32,229 nucleotides of DNA from an uncultured Bacteroidales bacterium. GTDB lineage: Bacteria; Bacteroidota; Bacteroidia; Bacteroidales; Muribaculaceae. Location: positions 1-32,229 of the forward strand of contig CACYAW010000019.1 in assembly GCA_902772455.1 (NCBI GenBank), in the 5' to 3' direction. Position 1 is the first letter of the stretch. Every line of letters starts with the position of its first letter. Shown piece after piece: positions 16,281 through 24,109 of the stretch. Both the position numbers and the translations under genes were made by a program. The notes below the pieces were generated by a model. It saw nothing but the letters and a program-made list of their open reading frames with translations, made no database searches and had not been told where the DNA came from.

Positions 16281-18392
16281 TTAATTCAATATCATGTAAA
16301 TCACACGGTTAACGTCAGCAATGGTTATTTCATTGTTACGGTCCACATCAGCTCGCACCAATCGACTAACGCTGATTGACGAAGGGTCACCGATAATGAT
16401 GCTGATGATAGACATCACATCGGCGATGTTGACTTCGCCATCATGATTCACATCGCCAGATATCATCGTGTTGTCAATCGCATCATTCAAGGCTGCCCAT
16501 ATATCCAACTTGCCGCTGCCCCACTGCTGGCTATTGCCAGCGGCCACAATTTCATCCTTTAACGATGAACGATTGAGCACTCCACGCACATCCGCGGTCG
16601 TCAACCACGGATTCACTTGCAGCATCAGCGCGATAGTTCCTGTTACCACTGGTGTTGACATTGATGTTCCCCGATTCGCAAAGTAGGGGTATGACACACC
16701 ATTCTCTACTGCCGCTTCAGGCCAATGGGATCTGTTGGAAACCGTATCATAACGGTTAGCCGAAGAAATGAGCACTGATCCAGGTGCGCACACGTCAGGA
16801 CGCTGGATGTGGCGCTCATCGGGACCATAGGATGAGAAAGACGCAATGTGTGACGGATAATAATTGTTATAAGACACGACTTGGCCAGTCCAGTCCACAT
16901 AAGACCTGCGAGAGCAATAGGCTCCTACAGATATCACACTGTCGGTCGTTGCCAGATCGCTAATCGAACCAGAAGACGAACCACCTGTCGCGCCGGGCAT
17001 GTCGAAAGTGTAGAAATAAGAATCTTTGGTACACCAGCCCACCAGCTCGGTTTCTTCATCAGCAACATACTGGACACCAATGAGATGTCCCGATTCCAAG
17101 GATTCCACATCATAAACCCAATAAGAGTGGAAACGACCACGATCAGGCTGATCTGGAGTATCGGTTTCAACTTGAGGCTCGTAACCAGAGACAAACTCCA
17201 TTTCGCCAGTATAAAAAGCCGCAAAGGCTGTATCTTGCTCGCTCGTTATCGTGAACACACTGTCCTCTGGCAACTCTCCGACAAAGGGAGAAGCATATTC
17301 CAGCTCGCCTGTGGAGCGGTTAACAATAACGACACGTGTCCTGTGCACTTGATCCCTATTGCTCCACATGCTCACATAGCCTTCACGCTGTTGTCCTCCC
17401 CATTGGTTGCGCAGGAACGTTGTCGCCGTGTCACCCGAATGTTTGATCGTGTATCTGAAACAAATCGGAGCATCGCCATCATTGCCCGCCGAAACGACAC
17501 AAATCCGTCCCTTTCTAGACATTGACGAAAACGCACGGCATAAAAAAGAGGTTCCGTCATTAGGGCCACCATTGCTGCCGATACTCAGATTAATGACACA
17601 GGGCTTCCCTACCCTGTCGGCATAATCAAAGATATATTTCACGGCATTGGCAACATTGACATCGGTCAGTTGATCTGAAGGAATGCCACATGCGACCAAG
17701 TCGGCGCCCGTGGCAACACCATTCCACCCGTTATTACGGTAACTACCCGCTGCGGTGCCAAGGGTGTGCGTGCCATGGGAAGAGCCCATGTAATCGGTTG
17801 TCATTGCAGCAATCTCCTGTTGTGTTTCGTAACAACTGCCCGGCAATTCAAGACCGTCAACCATGGGATGCCGCCCCGTCGAGTCGGCAGGCAAATATAT
17901 TGCCCGAACACGAGAAACGCCACGATCATCACACAGATTAATGTGATTGAAATCAATACCTGAATCTATGATGCCGACGATGACATCCCTGCCGTCAAAC
18001 GCGCCGATGTATCCTCCCACATCACAGGCAGGTGCGACATTTGAGAAGAAAAGGGCGCTATCGTTACACCAATGCAATGGCTGAGCCAACGAGATACACT
18101 TAACGCCGTCGGCCAAAGCGATACCATCAAGAGCATCAGCTGGAATGCGCGCAGTCACAAAACCGTCAAAAACCGCATCCACTTGGAGTCCCAGCGATCT
18201 CAAGCGATCAATGTCATCATTATCAGCCAGTTCAATGAATGCCTGATATTGTTGATGCTTGGGCGCATGATATACTTTACCCTGTGTGTGATGTAGCAAT
18301 AACCTGGATGTAACACTCAATGAGTGTGCTGCCCATGACATCATGGATATCAAGGCCAGGCCCAACAGGACAAGTGATTTGCGCAATGCCAT
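16281..18392 (-). CDS. Secreted subtilisin-like S8 peptidase with dockerin-like tail
   Basis: The 703-residue protein has a signal peptide (about 22-26 residues) and an inhibitor-like propeptide (QAFIELADNDD, then VDAVFDGFVTARIP). The subtilase catalytic domain has Asp143 (IIDSGIDFNH), His206 (SHGTHT), an oxyanion Asn in SAGNDG, and Ser577 (GTSMSTP). A large insert lies between the Asn and Ser. The last about 57 residues are a dockerin-like pair of calcium loops, GDVNHDGEVNIADV and ADVDRNNEITIADV. All catalytic residues are present, so it should be an active endopeptidase outside the cell. It is a tandem paralogue of the next gene upstream, 25 bp away, and shares distinctive strings with it (FSNVAP, DFNHIN, YLP). 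No type IX C-terminal signal of the classical kind is visible. Confidence 0.92.
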   Translation of the reverse strand: MALRKSLVLLGLALISMMSWAAHSLSVTSRLLLHHTQGKVYHAPKHQQYQAFIELADNDDIDRLRSLGLQVDAVFDGFVTARIPADALDGIALADGVKCISLAQPLHWCNDSALFFSNVAPACDVGGYIGAFDGRDVIVGIIDSGIDFNHINLCDDRGVSRVRAIYLPADSTGRHPMVDGLELPGSCYETQQEIAAMTTDYMGSSHGTHTLGTAAGSYRNNGWNGVATGADLVACGIPSDQLTDVNVANAVKYIFDYADRVGKPCVINLSIGSNGGPNDGTSFLCRAFSSMSRKGRICVVSAGNDGDAPICFRYTIKHSGDTATTFLRNQWGGQQREGYVSMWSNRDQVHRTRVVIVNRSTGELEYASPFVGELPEDSVFTITSEQDTAFAAFYTGEMEFVSGYEPQVETDTPDQPDRGRFHSYWVYDVESLESGHLIGVQYVADEETELVGWCTKDSYFYTFDMPGATGGSSSGSISDLATTDSVISVGAYCSRRSYVDWTGQVVSYNNYYPSHIASFSSYGPDERHIQRPDVCAPGSVLISSANRYDTVSNRSHWPEAAVENGVSYPYFANRGTSMSTPVVTGTIALMLQVNPWLTTADVRGVLNRSSLKDEIVAAGNSQQWGSGKLDIWAALNDAIDNTMISGDVNHDGEVNIADVMSIISIIIGDPSSISVSRLVRADVDRNNEITIADVNRVIYMILN

Positions 18393-18417
18393 AAAGAGCT
18401 CTTGTCAAACGCCTGTT

Positions 18418-20451
18418 TTAATTGTTCAGGATATAGCTAATAATCAGATTGATGTCGCTGATGTTAATCTCGCCGTCATTGTTGATATCGGCACGTCTGA
18501 GCATTGCCGCTTCAACGTCCCTACCGAGGATAATCGCAACAATCAGGTTGATGTCGCTGATATTGACTTCGCCATCAAAATTAACGTCGCCATTCTTTTC
18601 CTCGATGTGAAGCACATAGCGCAGGCCAGCATAAGCATCAAGTTTGCCGGCACCCCATCGTTCACTGTAGCCCGAGCGCACAAACGAATCCCTGTAAGAG
18701 GACTGCTGCAGTACATTACGCACATCGGCTACTGATAGATAAGGATTTGCCTGAAGCCACAAAGCTACGGCTCCAGCAACAGCCGGTGCCGACATGGAAG
18801 TTCCCAAGTCAGGTGAATAAGTATATTCCTCTCCCTTCACCCATGCCGAAGGCTGCCAGTACTGGATGTTGGGCGGATCAACAAAATAACGGTTAGCCGA
18901 TGAAACGAGCACGCTACCGGGAGCGCACACGTCGGGACGGGCGATTCCGCTCTCGTCAGGTCCGTATGACGAGAATGAAGACAAATACCCCGGCACACTG
19001 TTGGGGCGGGTATAGAAAGTGCCATCACGCAAGGGAACCGTCTGACGGCTGTTATATGAACCGACCGAAATCACACTATCGGTAGCGGCGATGTCACTGA
19101 TCGAGCCCACCGAAGAGCCTTTTTCTGCCCAGGAGAAACCACGATTGGAAATATAAGCATATTTTGAAGTGAAAATCGCCAGTTCATTCGATGAGGGACA
19201 ATAGTACTGGAAGCCCAAGCAATAGCGACTCGAAGCACCCACCATATTAAGTTCACACATCGAACTGGGCTTTCCGTTCAGCTCTATCGAGCCGATAATC
19301 TCGGCAGAACCGGTAAAATAGCGAGCCAGCAGCGAATCTGTCTCTGTCGAGAAGTTGGCAATCACACCCCTAGCCGTCGTGCCGACGACACGTGAGCGGT
19401 AAACGATTTCACCAGTTGCAGTATTGACAACAATCAATCGTGTATTGAATGGCTTGGAGACATTGCTCCTGGCATTTATATAACCAGTATATACATTTGA
19501 ACCACGGAAACCCGTCAACAAAGTATAGACCGTGTCACGTGAGTCAGCTATCGTTCGGTGGGAGGTCACAGCATAAGCCCCGTCATTGCCTGATGAGGTC
19601 ACGATAACCCGTCCAGGTCCCGTCTCCTGCTGGCACACGCGGTTCAGATATGACGATCCGTCATGGGGTCCCACATTGGAGCAAAGGCTCATCGAGATCA
19701 CACACGGTTTGTTTTTCCGTCGTGCATAGTCAAAGATGTAACTGATGCAATGGGCCACACGCACGTCGTTAATCTCGTTTTCGGGCATACCACACAAGAC
19801 AATATCAGCATCGGGAGCCATGCCATACCAACCGTTGTCACGATAGCCGCCTGCAGCAATTCCTGAAGTCAACGTACCATGAGTGGAGGCATCATCATCA
19901 GTCGTCAATTGGGCAATCTCCTCAGGTTTCTCGTAACAAGCACCAGGCAACCTGACCAAATTGACTACAGGTGATTCAGCAGCGCTATCCAGCGGAAGAT
20001 ATACGGCCTTGACACGCGAATGGCCATTGGAGTCACACATATTGATGTGATTGAAGTCAAAACCACAGTCAATCAATCCGACGATAACCCCAGTACCCAT
20101 ATAAGGCATCTCAAGTCCCTCGCCCAAATGTACGGGCGCCACATTGGAAAAGTATCTGGACGTGTCGATACTTGTCAACAGCGTCAATGCTTTGGTAATG
20201 TGGTCCACACCTTCAATATCCTGTAACGACAACGGGTCAACGTCATCTCTGACGCGCACGGTCAAAAAACCATCGAAGCGACCAGTGATCTGGGCACCGG
20301 CCTGACGCAACAGGTAAATCTGATAATCCTGAAACTGGTCGTTTACTTCAATAAACGCCTCATAATAATTGTCTGCGCCATGAGCCACAGGAGTCAACCC
20401 CATACCCAACAACAGGCACAGTGCTATCCAGCACAAAAGATTCTTTCTCAT
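18418..20451 (-). CDS. Secreted subtilisin-like S8 peptidase with dockerin-like tail (first of tandem pair)
   Basis: I chose the ATG at 20451 because the signal peptide MRKNLLCWIALCLLLGMGLT starts there; the frame is open nine codons further up but adds nothing recognisable. The 677-residue protein has a propeptide-like region (EAFIEVNDQFQDYQ, GRFDGFLTVRV), then Asp128, His191 (STHGTLTSG), an oxyanion Asn in SSGNDG, and Ser552 (GTSMSAP). The Asp motif reads LIDCGFDFNH, with Cys in place of the usual Ser or Thr after Asp. It ends in a dockerin-like repeat pair at about 621-677 (GDVNFDGEVNISDI and ADINNDGEINISDI). It is the promoter-proximal gene of the run leading to ruvA, sprA and the EpsG-like gene. 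The partner that its dockerin would bind (a cohesin) is not visible in the window. Confidence 0.92.
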   Translation of the reverse strand: MRKNLLCWIALCLLLGMGLTPVAHGADNYYEAFIEVNDQFQDYQIYLLRQAGAQITGRFDGFLTVRVRDDVDPLSLQDIEGVDHITKALTLLTSIDTSRYFSNVAPVHLGEGLEMPYMGTGVIVGLIDCGFDFNHINMCDSNGHSRVKAVYLPLDSAAESPVVNLVRLPGACYEKPEEIAQLTTDDDASTHGTLTSGIAAGGYRDNGWYGMAPDADIVLCGMPENEINDVRVAHCISYIFDYARRKNKPCVISMSLCSNVGPHDGSSYLNRVCQQETGPGRVIVTSSGNDGAYAVTSHRTIADSRDTVYTLLTGFRGSNVYTGYINARSNVSKPFNTRLIVVNTATGEIVYRSRVVGTTARGVIANFSTETDSLLARYFTGSAEIIGSIELNGKPSSMCELNMVGASSRYCLGFQYYCPSSNELAIFTSKYAYISNRGFSWAEKGSSVGSISDIAATDSVISVGSYNSRQTVPLRDGTFYTRPNSVPGYLSSFSSYGPDESGIARPDVCAPGSVLVSSANRYFVDPPNIQYWQPSAWVKGEEYTYSPDLGTSMSAPAVAGAVALWLQANPYLSVADVRNVLQQSSYRDSFVRSGYSERWGAGKLDAYAGLRYVLHIEEKNGDVNFDGEVNISDINLIVAIILGRDVEAAMLRRADINNDGEINISDINLIISYILNN

Positions 20452-20511
20452 AATAACACACCTGTTAAAACAAACCAAACCATTAATGTCTTAAAAGACT
20501 AATTTAAAGCA

Positions 20512-20519
20512 CAAAAGTA
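20512..20519 (-). promoter_or_regulatory. -7 box for the subtilase-ruvA-sprA run
   Basis: TACTTTTG on the minus strand matches the Bacteroidetes -7 box and would give a leader of about 55 nt before the ATG at 20451. A clear -33 TTTG is not seen. No other box was found before ruvA or sprA in the short gaps, which supports one long transcript, though internal promoters inside genes cannot be excluded. Confidence 0.5.
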
Positions 20520-20569
20520 CTAAAAATCAATGGAACTACATCATTTTTGCCGCAAAAAAAGAGATTAGA

Positions 20570-20622
20570 TAAAAAAGTTTAGGATTTAGAGATTGTCAAG
20601 AGACGCTCTCTAAATCCTAAAC
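20570..20622 (-). terminator. Intrinsic terminator of the PstS-like/TPR operon
   Basis: A perfect 16-bp stem (20577-20592 with 20607-20622, 14-nt loop) is followed on the minus strand directly by TTTTTTA. It lies about 60 bp after the stop of the TPR gene and upstream of the subtilase promoter, so it separates the two transcription units. A weaker hairpin (about 20638-20675, 9 bp with a bulge) lies between it and the TPR stop. Confidence 0.88.
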
Positions 20623-20681
20623 ACATTTTCTAAACCGCAAGTCCTTAGCTCAGTGATAGCTCATCTAGGACTTGAACTCAA

Positions 20682-22307
20682 TCACTTCATGCTATTCACA
20701 TAGTTGCGGAGCGATTCATTCTCAGGATCATACTCCAGCCATTTCTGATAATAGGTCTTAGCCGTAGCCTTGTCACCCTTGGTGAAGTAGTAAGTAGCCA
20801 GATAGTTGTAGGCATACTTGTAGTAGCGGGCGTAGCTCTCAGGATCGGGCTTAGCGTCGAGAATGCTGAGCAGCTCATTGTAGGCAGCCAGAGCGGCACC
20901 ATTGTTGTTCTCACCCTCGCGGAACTTGGCGATCTTAGCCTTCTGGTTCACAATCTGTACGTTGCCGGGAACCAGCTTGTCAACCTCGTCAATGTACTTC
21001 TGGGACTTGGCAAGAGCGTCGGCCTTGGTTGCAGCATCAAGAGAGTCGGTGCTGGCAATGCCCAGATAATAGTTGGACAGGGTGAAGAGGTCATTGGACT
21101 TGTTGTTGCCATCATCCACAAGGCGCTGGTAGTACTCGGCAGCCTTGACGAAGTTATCGGCATCAGCATAGCTGTCACCCAGGTTGCGGATCAAGTCGGT
21201 GTTCTTGGGATTCAGGTCGATAGCCTTGTTATAGGCTTCGATAGCCTCCTCGGGGAATCCGGCGGTCTGCAGAGCCTGACCGTAGTCGGTATAGTCACGC
21301 ACCTCATAGTTGGAGCCCTTGGGCATTGCGTTGGCGAAGAACGACTTACCGGCTTCAACGGCCTCGGGCCACTTCTCGAGCTGCACCAGGTTGTAGAGCT
21401 GCATACGCTTCATGTAGAACACCTTCTCATCGGCAGGATTGAGCTTGTTGACGAGGCTGGTGGCCAGATCCAGAGACTCCTGATACTTCTCACCGAAGAA
21501 CAGCAGCTGTACATAGCGCACCTCATCCTGTGCGAAGTGGTTGGGGTTCTTGATGTACTTGCCGTACTGCTCGGCGGCCTTTGCGCCCAGGTTATCGGCA
21601 TAGTACTTCTCGGCGAGCTCACGCTGAACCAGTGCCGAGTTGGGAACCTTGGCCTGCAGTTCCTCGAGTCGCTCAATAGCCATCTCGGGGTTCACGTTAA
21701 AGTAAGTGTTGGCATACTTCACATAGGCCTCAATGTTGTTGGGATCCTTGTCAAAGGCCAACTCATAGATACCGGCTGCATTACCCCAGTCCTTCTTGTC
21801 TGCCTTGGTGTCGGCCTCAAAGATGTAGCTGTCAGGGTCATCAGCATTCCACTTGCGGGCATTCTTGATACATTTCTCGATGTCCTTGGCATAGGTGGTG
21901 GGGTTAGCATCATAGAAAGCGCGTGCAATTTCCATCTCCAGCTTGGCATCCTTCTTCGAGAGTTTGCGTGCCTTCTCGAGCAGAGTCTTGACATCACCGC
22001 CATTCTTGAGAGCGATAGCAGCCTGACCCACATAGTTGTAAGGGTTCATTGCGTTGGCTGCGATACCTTTTTCAAAGTTGGCAGCTGCCTGAGCGATTTG
22101 ACCCTGGTGGAGTGCAATCTGACCCAGATAGTAGAATGCCTCAGCCTTGTCGGTGCTGGCAGCGTTAAGATTGCGCTCGAGCAACTCCTTAGCATTGTCC
22201 AATTTGTCAACCTTGTAGTACTCAATACCGTCCTTATAGCCCTGTGCATTGGCTACCAGTGACGCACCCATCAACATAAGTGATGCAAAAAAGAATTTCC
22301 GTTTCAT
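20682..22307 (-). CDS. Secreted tetratricopeptide repeat protein
   Basis: The 541-residue protein has a signal peptide (MKRKFFFASLMLMGASLVANA, cut before QGYKDG) and is otherwise almost all TPR helices. Recognisable units include AEAFYYLGQIALHQGQIAQA, EAIEAYNKAIDLNPKNTDLI and AKTYYQKWLEYDPENESLRN. TPR arrays bind other proteins, so it is probably a periplasmic or outer-membrane-associated scaffold. It sits 83 bp downstream of the PstS-like lipoprotein. In other Bacteroidales I recall this pair following exbB/exbD/tonB-type genes, which suggests a link to energised outer-membrane uptake. That is inference, because those genes are not here. A perfect 7-bp inverted repeat (22362-22368 with 22376-22382) lies in the gap before it. 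Confidence 0.85.
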   Translation of the reverse strand: MKRKFFFASLMLMGASLVANAQGYKDGIEYYKVDKLDNAKELLERNLNAASTDKAEAFYYLGQIALHQGQIAQAAANFEKGIAANAMNPYNYVGQAAIALKNGGDVKTLLEKARKLSKKDAKLEMEIARAFYDANPTTYAKDIEKCIKNARKWNADDPDSYIFEADTKADKKDWGNAAGIYELAFDKDPNNIEAYVKYANTYFNVNPEMAIERLEELQAKVPNSALVQRELAEKYYADNLGAKAAEQYGKYIKNPNHFAQDEVRYVQLLFFGEKYQESLDLATSLVNKLNPADEKVFYMKRMQLYNLVQLEKWPEAVEAGKSFFANAMPKGSNYEVRDYTDYGQALQTAGFPEEAIEAYNKAIDLNPKNTDLIRNLGDSYADADNFVKAAEYYQRLVDDGNNKSNDLFTLSNYYLGIASTDSLDAATKADALAKSQKYIDEVDKLVPGNVQIVNQKAKIAKFREGENNNGAALAAYNELLSILDAKPDPESYARYYKYAYNYLATYYFTKGDKATAKTYYQKWLEYDPENESLRNYVNSMK

Positions 22308-22361
22308 TGTAGTAACAATTTAATGTTTATATTTAGTTTATCATTTTAATCCGTTAGCGTA

Positions 22362-22382
22362 ATTGGCAAAATTCGTGCCAAT
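22362..22382 (-). repeat. Inverted repeat between the PstS-like and TPR genes
   Basis: ATTGGCA and TGCCAAT are exact reverse complements with a 7-nt spacer, starting 8 bp after the stop of the PstS-like gene. No T-run follows on the minus strand, so it is more likely an intercistronic mRNA stem than a full terminator. Confidence 0.4.
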
Positions 22383-22390
22383 TTGTTAAC

Positions 22391-23374
22391 TCACTGAACC
22401 TCAACATATCTGACGGGCTCAGCAGCAGGCAGTATGCCGGTCTGGAGGATAATTTTTTGTCCAATGACACCCGTCAAGAATGTGTAGAAGCCATGATCCA
22501 GCGTGCCGTTATAGGAGGCATCGATAGCCCAGATGGTACGCACGAGCGGATACTCGCCGCTGTTGATGTATGCCTGATAAGGCTTGAATGCCTTGATCTG
22601 GTCATCGGCGCGCACAGGCATCACCTTGATGCGGTCGGTGAAATCGATGACGCTTACTTCATCTTTCGTTTTCAATTCTTCATACTTTTGGGCAATGGGG
22701 ATCTCGGCGCTCTTCAGGTCACTGGTGATCCAGCTCACACCGATAAAGCCGATAACATTTTTATACTTCTCCACAGCCTCAAAGACGCCCTTGCTGGAAT
22801 CTCTCGCATAAACGTTCGGACCGAAATTTCCGCCTCCCAGGAATTTATCTTTCATATAGCGCACCACGCCGGTACCCGAACCGTCGAACATCACCTTGAT
22901 GGTATCATTCTTCAGTTTTGTGGGGAACACCTCGCCCCAGCGCTTCAGTTTACCCGTAAAGATGTCACGCAGGTCTTCCATTGTGAGCTCGTCAATATCG
23001 TTTTGTTTATTTACGATAATGGCAATGGCATCCACGGCTATCATCCGCGAACGATAGCCACGCCCCAGCCTCTTGAGGCTTTCGCGCTGCTCCTTGGTCA
23101 GGTCACGTGATGTGATGATCAAGTCCACCTTGTTGTGCATCAACGAGTCAAATGCTGCATGCTCGTTGATATACTCCGGCATAATGCTAGCCTCAGGATA
23201 TTGGTATTCAAACACGGCAATCTCCTGCTCCAGAATGCTCTGGAACGACTCGTCACACATGATTTTGGCGATGCCGCGTGTGCTGGTACTCTTGGGACGC
23301 TGGTCGCCACACGAAGCGAATGCCAGCAGCAGGGCCAACAGGCCCATCATTATTTCAATCCGTCTCATCATCAT
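22391..23374 (-). CDS. PstS-like substrate-binding lipoprotein
   Basis: The 327-residue protein has a lipoprotein signal with a lipobox (AFASC, Cys22) and the fold pattern of PstS-type periplasmic binding proteins: DESFQSILEQ near the start, a DLIITSRDLTKEQRE strand and helix, MEDLRDIFTGKLKRW, and the anion-binding SGTG at about 166-169 in MFDGSGTGVVRYMKD. Family members bind phosphate. Bacteroidales paralogues like this one lack pst transporter genes next to them and may serve as sensors or accessory proteins, and no permease or ATPase is nearby here. The start has three adjacent ATGs (23374, 23371, 23368). All lie inside the end of the upstream 83-residue gene, indicating translational coupling. 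Confidence 0.85.
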   Translation of the reverse strand: MMMRRIEIMMGLLALLLAFASCGDQRPKSTSTRGIAKIMCDESFQSILEQEIAVFEYQYPEASIMPEYINEHAAFDSLMHNKVDLIITSRDLTKEQRESLKRLGRGYRSRMIAVDAIAIIVNKQNDIDELTMEDLRDIFTGKLKRWGEVFPTKLKNDTIKVMFDGSGTGVVRYMKDKFLGGGNFGPNVYARDSSKGVFEAVEKYKNVIGFIGVSWITSDLKSAEIPIAQKYEELKTKDEVSVIDFTDRIKVMPVRADDQIKAFKPYQAYINSGEYPLVRTIWAIDASYNGTLDHGFYTFLTGVIGQKIILQTGILPAAEPVRYVEVQ

Positions 23375-23606
23375 AACGTCTCATTCCATAGGTGTGTTCA
23401 CCTTTTATCTCACGATAGCCACGATAGATTCCATAGGCTGCGAACATGATGGCAAACAGCCATCGCACGGCACGCCACAAGGGAGCATTGGACCAGTCAA
23501 AGAAATTCACAGCCATCATCACGGCCATTCCCAGATACACCAAAACCATAAAGAAGCCAAAGAACATCTTTATGATACGATTCACGTCTGTTTGACCTTT
23601 GTTCAT
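23355..23606 (-). CDS. Small two-helix membrane protein
   Basis: The 83-residue protein has two predicted membrane helices (about 12-34 and 44-63) joined by a short NFFDWSNAPLW loop, with a charged tail RGYREIKGEHTYGMRRYDDE. Its end overlaps the start of the PstS-like gene by up to 20 bp, which argues that it is real and co-translated. I do not recognise a named family. Comparable small two-helix proteins accompany ExbB/ExbD-type clusters in Bacteroidales, so a role as a small partner of a membrane energising complex is possible but unproven. Confidence 0.75.
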   Translation of the reverse strand: MNKGQTDVNRIIKMFFGFFMVLVYLGMAVMMAVNFFDWSNAPLWRAVRWLFAIMFAAYGIYRGYREIKGEHTYGMRRYDDETD

Positions 23607-23681
23607 CTAAATTCTGATATTATTAAAAATCTCTTGCCGTTAGACTATCGTTACCCGATTGGGTTTACTTTAATCAAACCA

Positions 23682-23689
23682 CAAAATTA
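23682..23689 (-). promoter_or_regulatory. -7 box for the 83-residue/PstS-like/TPR operon
   Basis: TAATTTTG on the minus strand matches the -7 consensus, with a leader of about 70 nt before the ATG at 23606. The -33 element is not clear. The leader carries a short GGTTT/AAACC pairing. Confidence 0.5.
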
Positions 23690-23781
23690 GCATTTTATCC
23701 TAATAAAAAAGATAACAAAAGGAAAAATCTGCATTTTTTAAGAAAAAAAGACAACAGGGAACATCTTTTTTCGGCAATCAA

Positions 23782-23812
23782 TTTGCCGAATAGTAGAATT
23801 TCACTAATTTTG
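23782..23812 (+). promoter_or_regulatory. Consensus promoter on the plus strand, no gene downstream
   Basis: TTTG at 23782-23785, a 19-nt spacer and TAATTTTG at 23805-23812 form a full Bacteroidetes promoter. It points away from the operon to its left and into the non-coding region, against the direction of all nearby genes. This supports a small RNA rather than an mRNA. Confidence 0.6.
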
Positions 23813-23818
23813 CAAGAC

Positions 23819-23890
23819 CTTAAATCAAACTTTTATTCATACTATTTTTCCTAGGGCACCTCGTTGCGAAACGAAGTGCTTTTCTCGTTT
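23819..23890 (+). ncRNA. Candidate small RNA ending in a GNRA hairpin
   Basis: The predicted start is about 7 nt after the -7 box. A 10-bp stem with one C-A mismatch (23856-23865 with 23870-23879) is capped by GCGA, a GNRA tetraloop, and followed by TTTTCTCGTTT, as in an intrinsic terminator. The transcript would be about 70 nt with no ATG in it. I do not recognise an Rfam family. The exact ends are estimates. Confidence 0.4.
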
Positions 23891-23927
23891 AAAGAAGCCA
23901 TCCCATCTCCTTTACTCCTATCGAAAG

Positions 23928-23970
23928 CAACTCAGCCAGAACCAGTGAAACACCGGTACTGGCTGAGTTG
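23928..23970 (-). terminator. Long hairpin, probable 3' structure of the proS transcript
   Basis: A 12-bp perfect outer stem (23928-23939 with 23959-23970) continues inward as two 3-bp stems with a triloop. On the plus strand the two interruptions are A-A and A-C mismatches. On the minus strand they become U-U and a G-U pair, so the minus-strand RNA folds better. This favours a structure at the end of the proS transcript. The following bases (CTTTCG) are not a T-run, so termination is not certain. Confidence 0.45.
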
Positions 23971-24109
23971 ATAATATGTTTGAAATCAATATCGGCGACT
24001 CACACAGCAGCGCACAACTGAAAATCCATTGTCTGAATAACTTTCAGGATCCTTGGCAGCAGCTGCGTGACAGGGAATCAACAAGCCCGTTGGGCCATCC
24101 CCTATCGGA

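Larger units (their letters stand above)
23607..24109. other. 500-bp non-coding region with promoter and hairpins
   Basis: No reading frame is convincing here. From left to right it holds a minus-strand leader and -7 box for the 83-residue gene, a consensus plus-strand promoter (23782-23812), a GNRA-capped hairpin followed by a T-rich tract (23856-23890), and a long imperfect hairpin (23928-23970). About 140 bp up to the end of proS show nothing I can name. The region is far longer than the other gaps between minus-strand genes in this stretch. Confidence 0.6.

Noticed and set aside
20636-20681. tRNA-like pieces (TTAGCTCAGTGATAGCTC on the plus strand, GAGTTCAAGTCC on the minus strand)
   Set aside because: The pieces are on opposite strands, the D-arm arms do not pair as in a tRNA, and there is no acceptor stem or anticodon arm. 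Probably chance, plus a weak hairpin.
21537-22262. 241-residue open frame opposite the TPR gene
   Set aside because: Hydrophobic repeats in it are the mirror image of the TPR codons; there is no independent support.
23607-24109. 6S RNA-type or other known structured RNA
   Set aside because: The two hairpins are separate and best supported on different strands. I could not fit them into a single long rod with a central bubble, so no known family is claimed.
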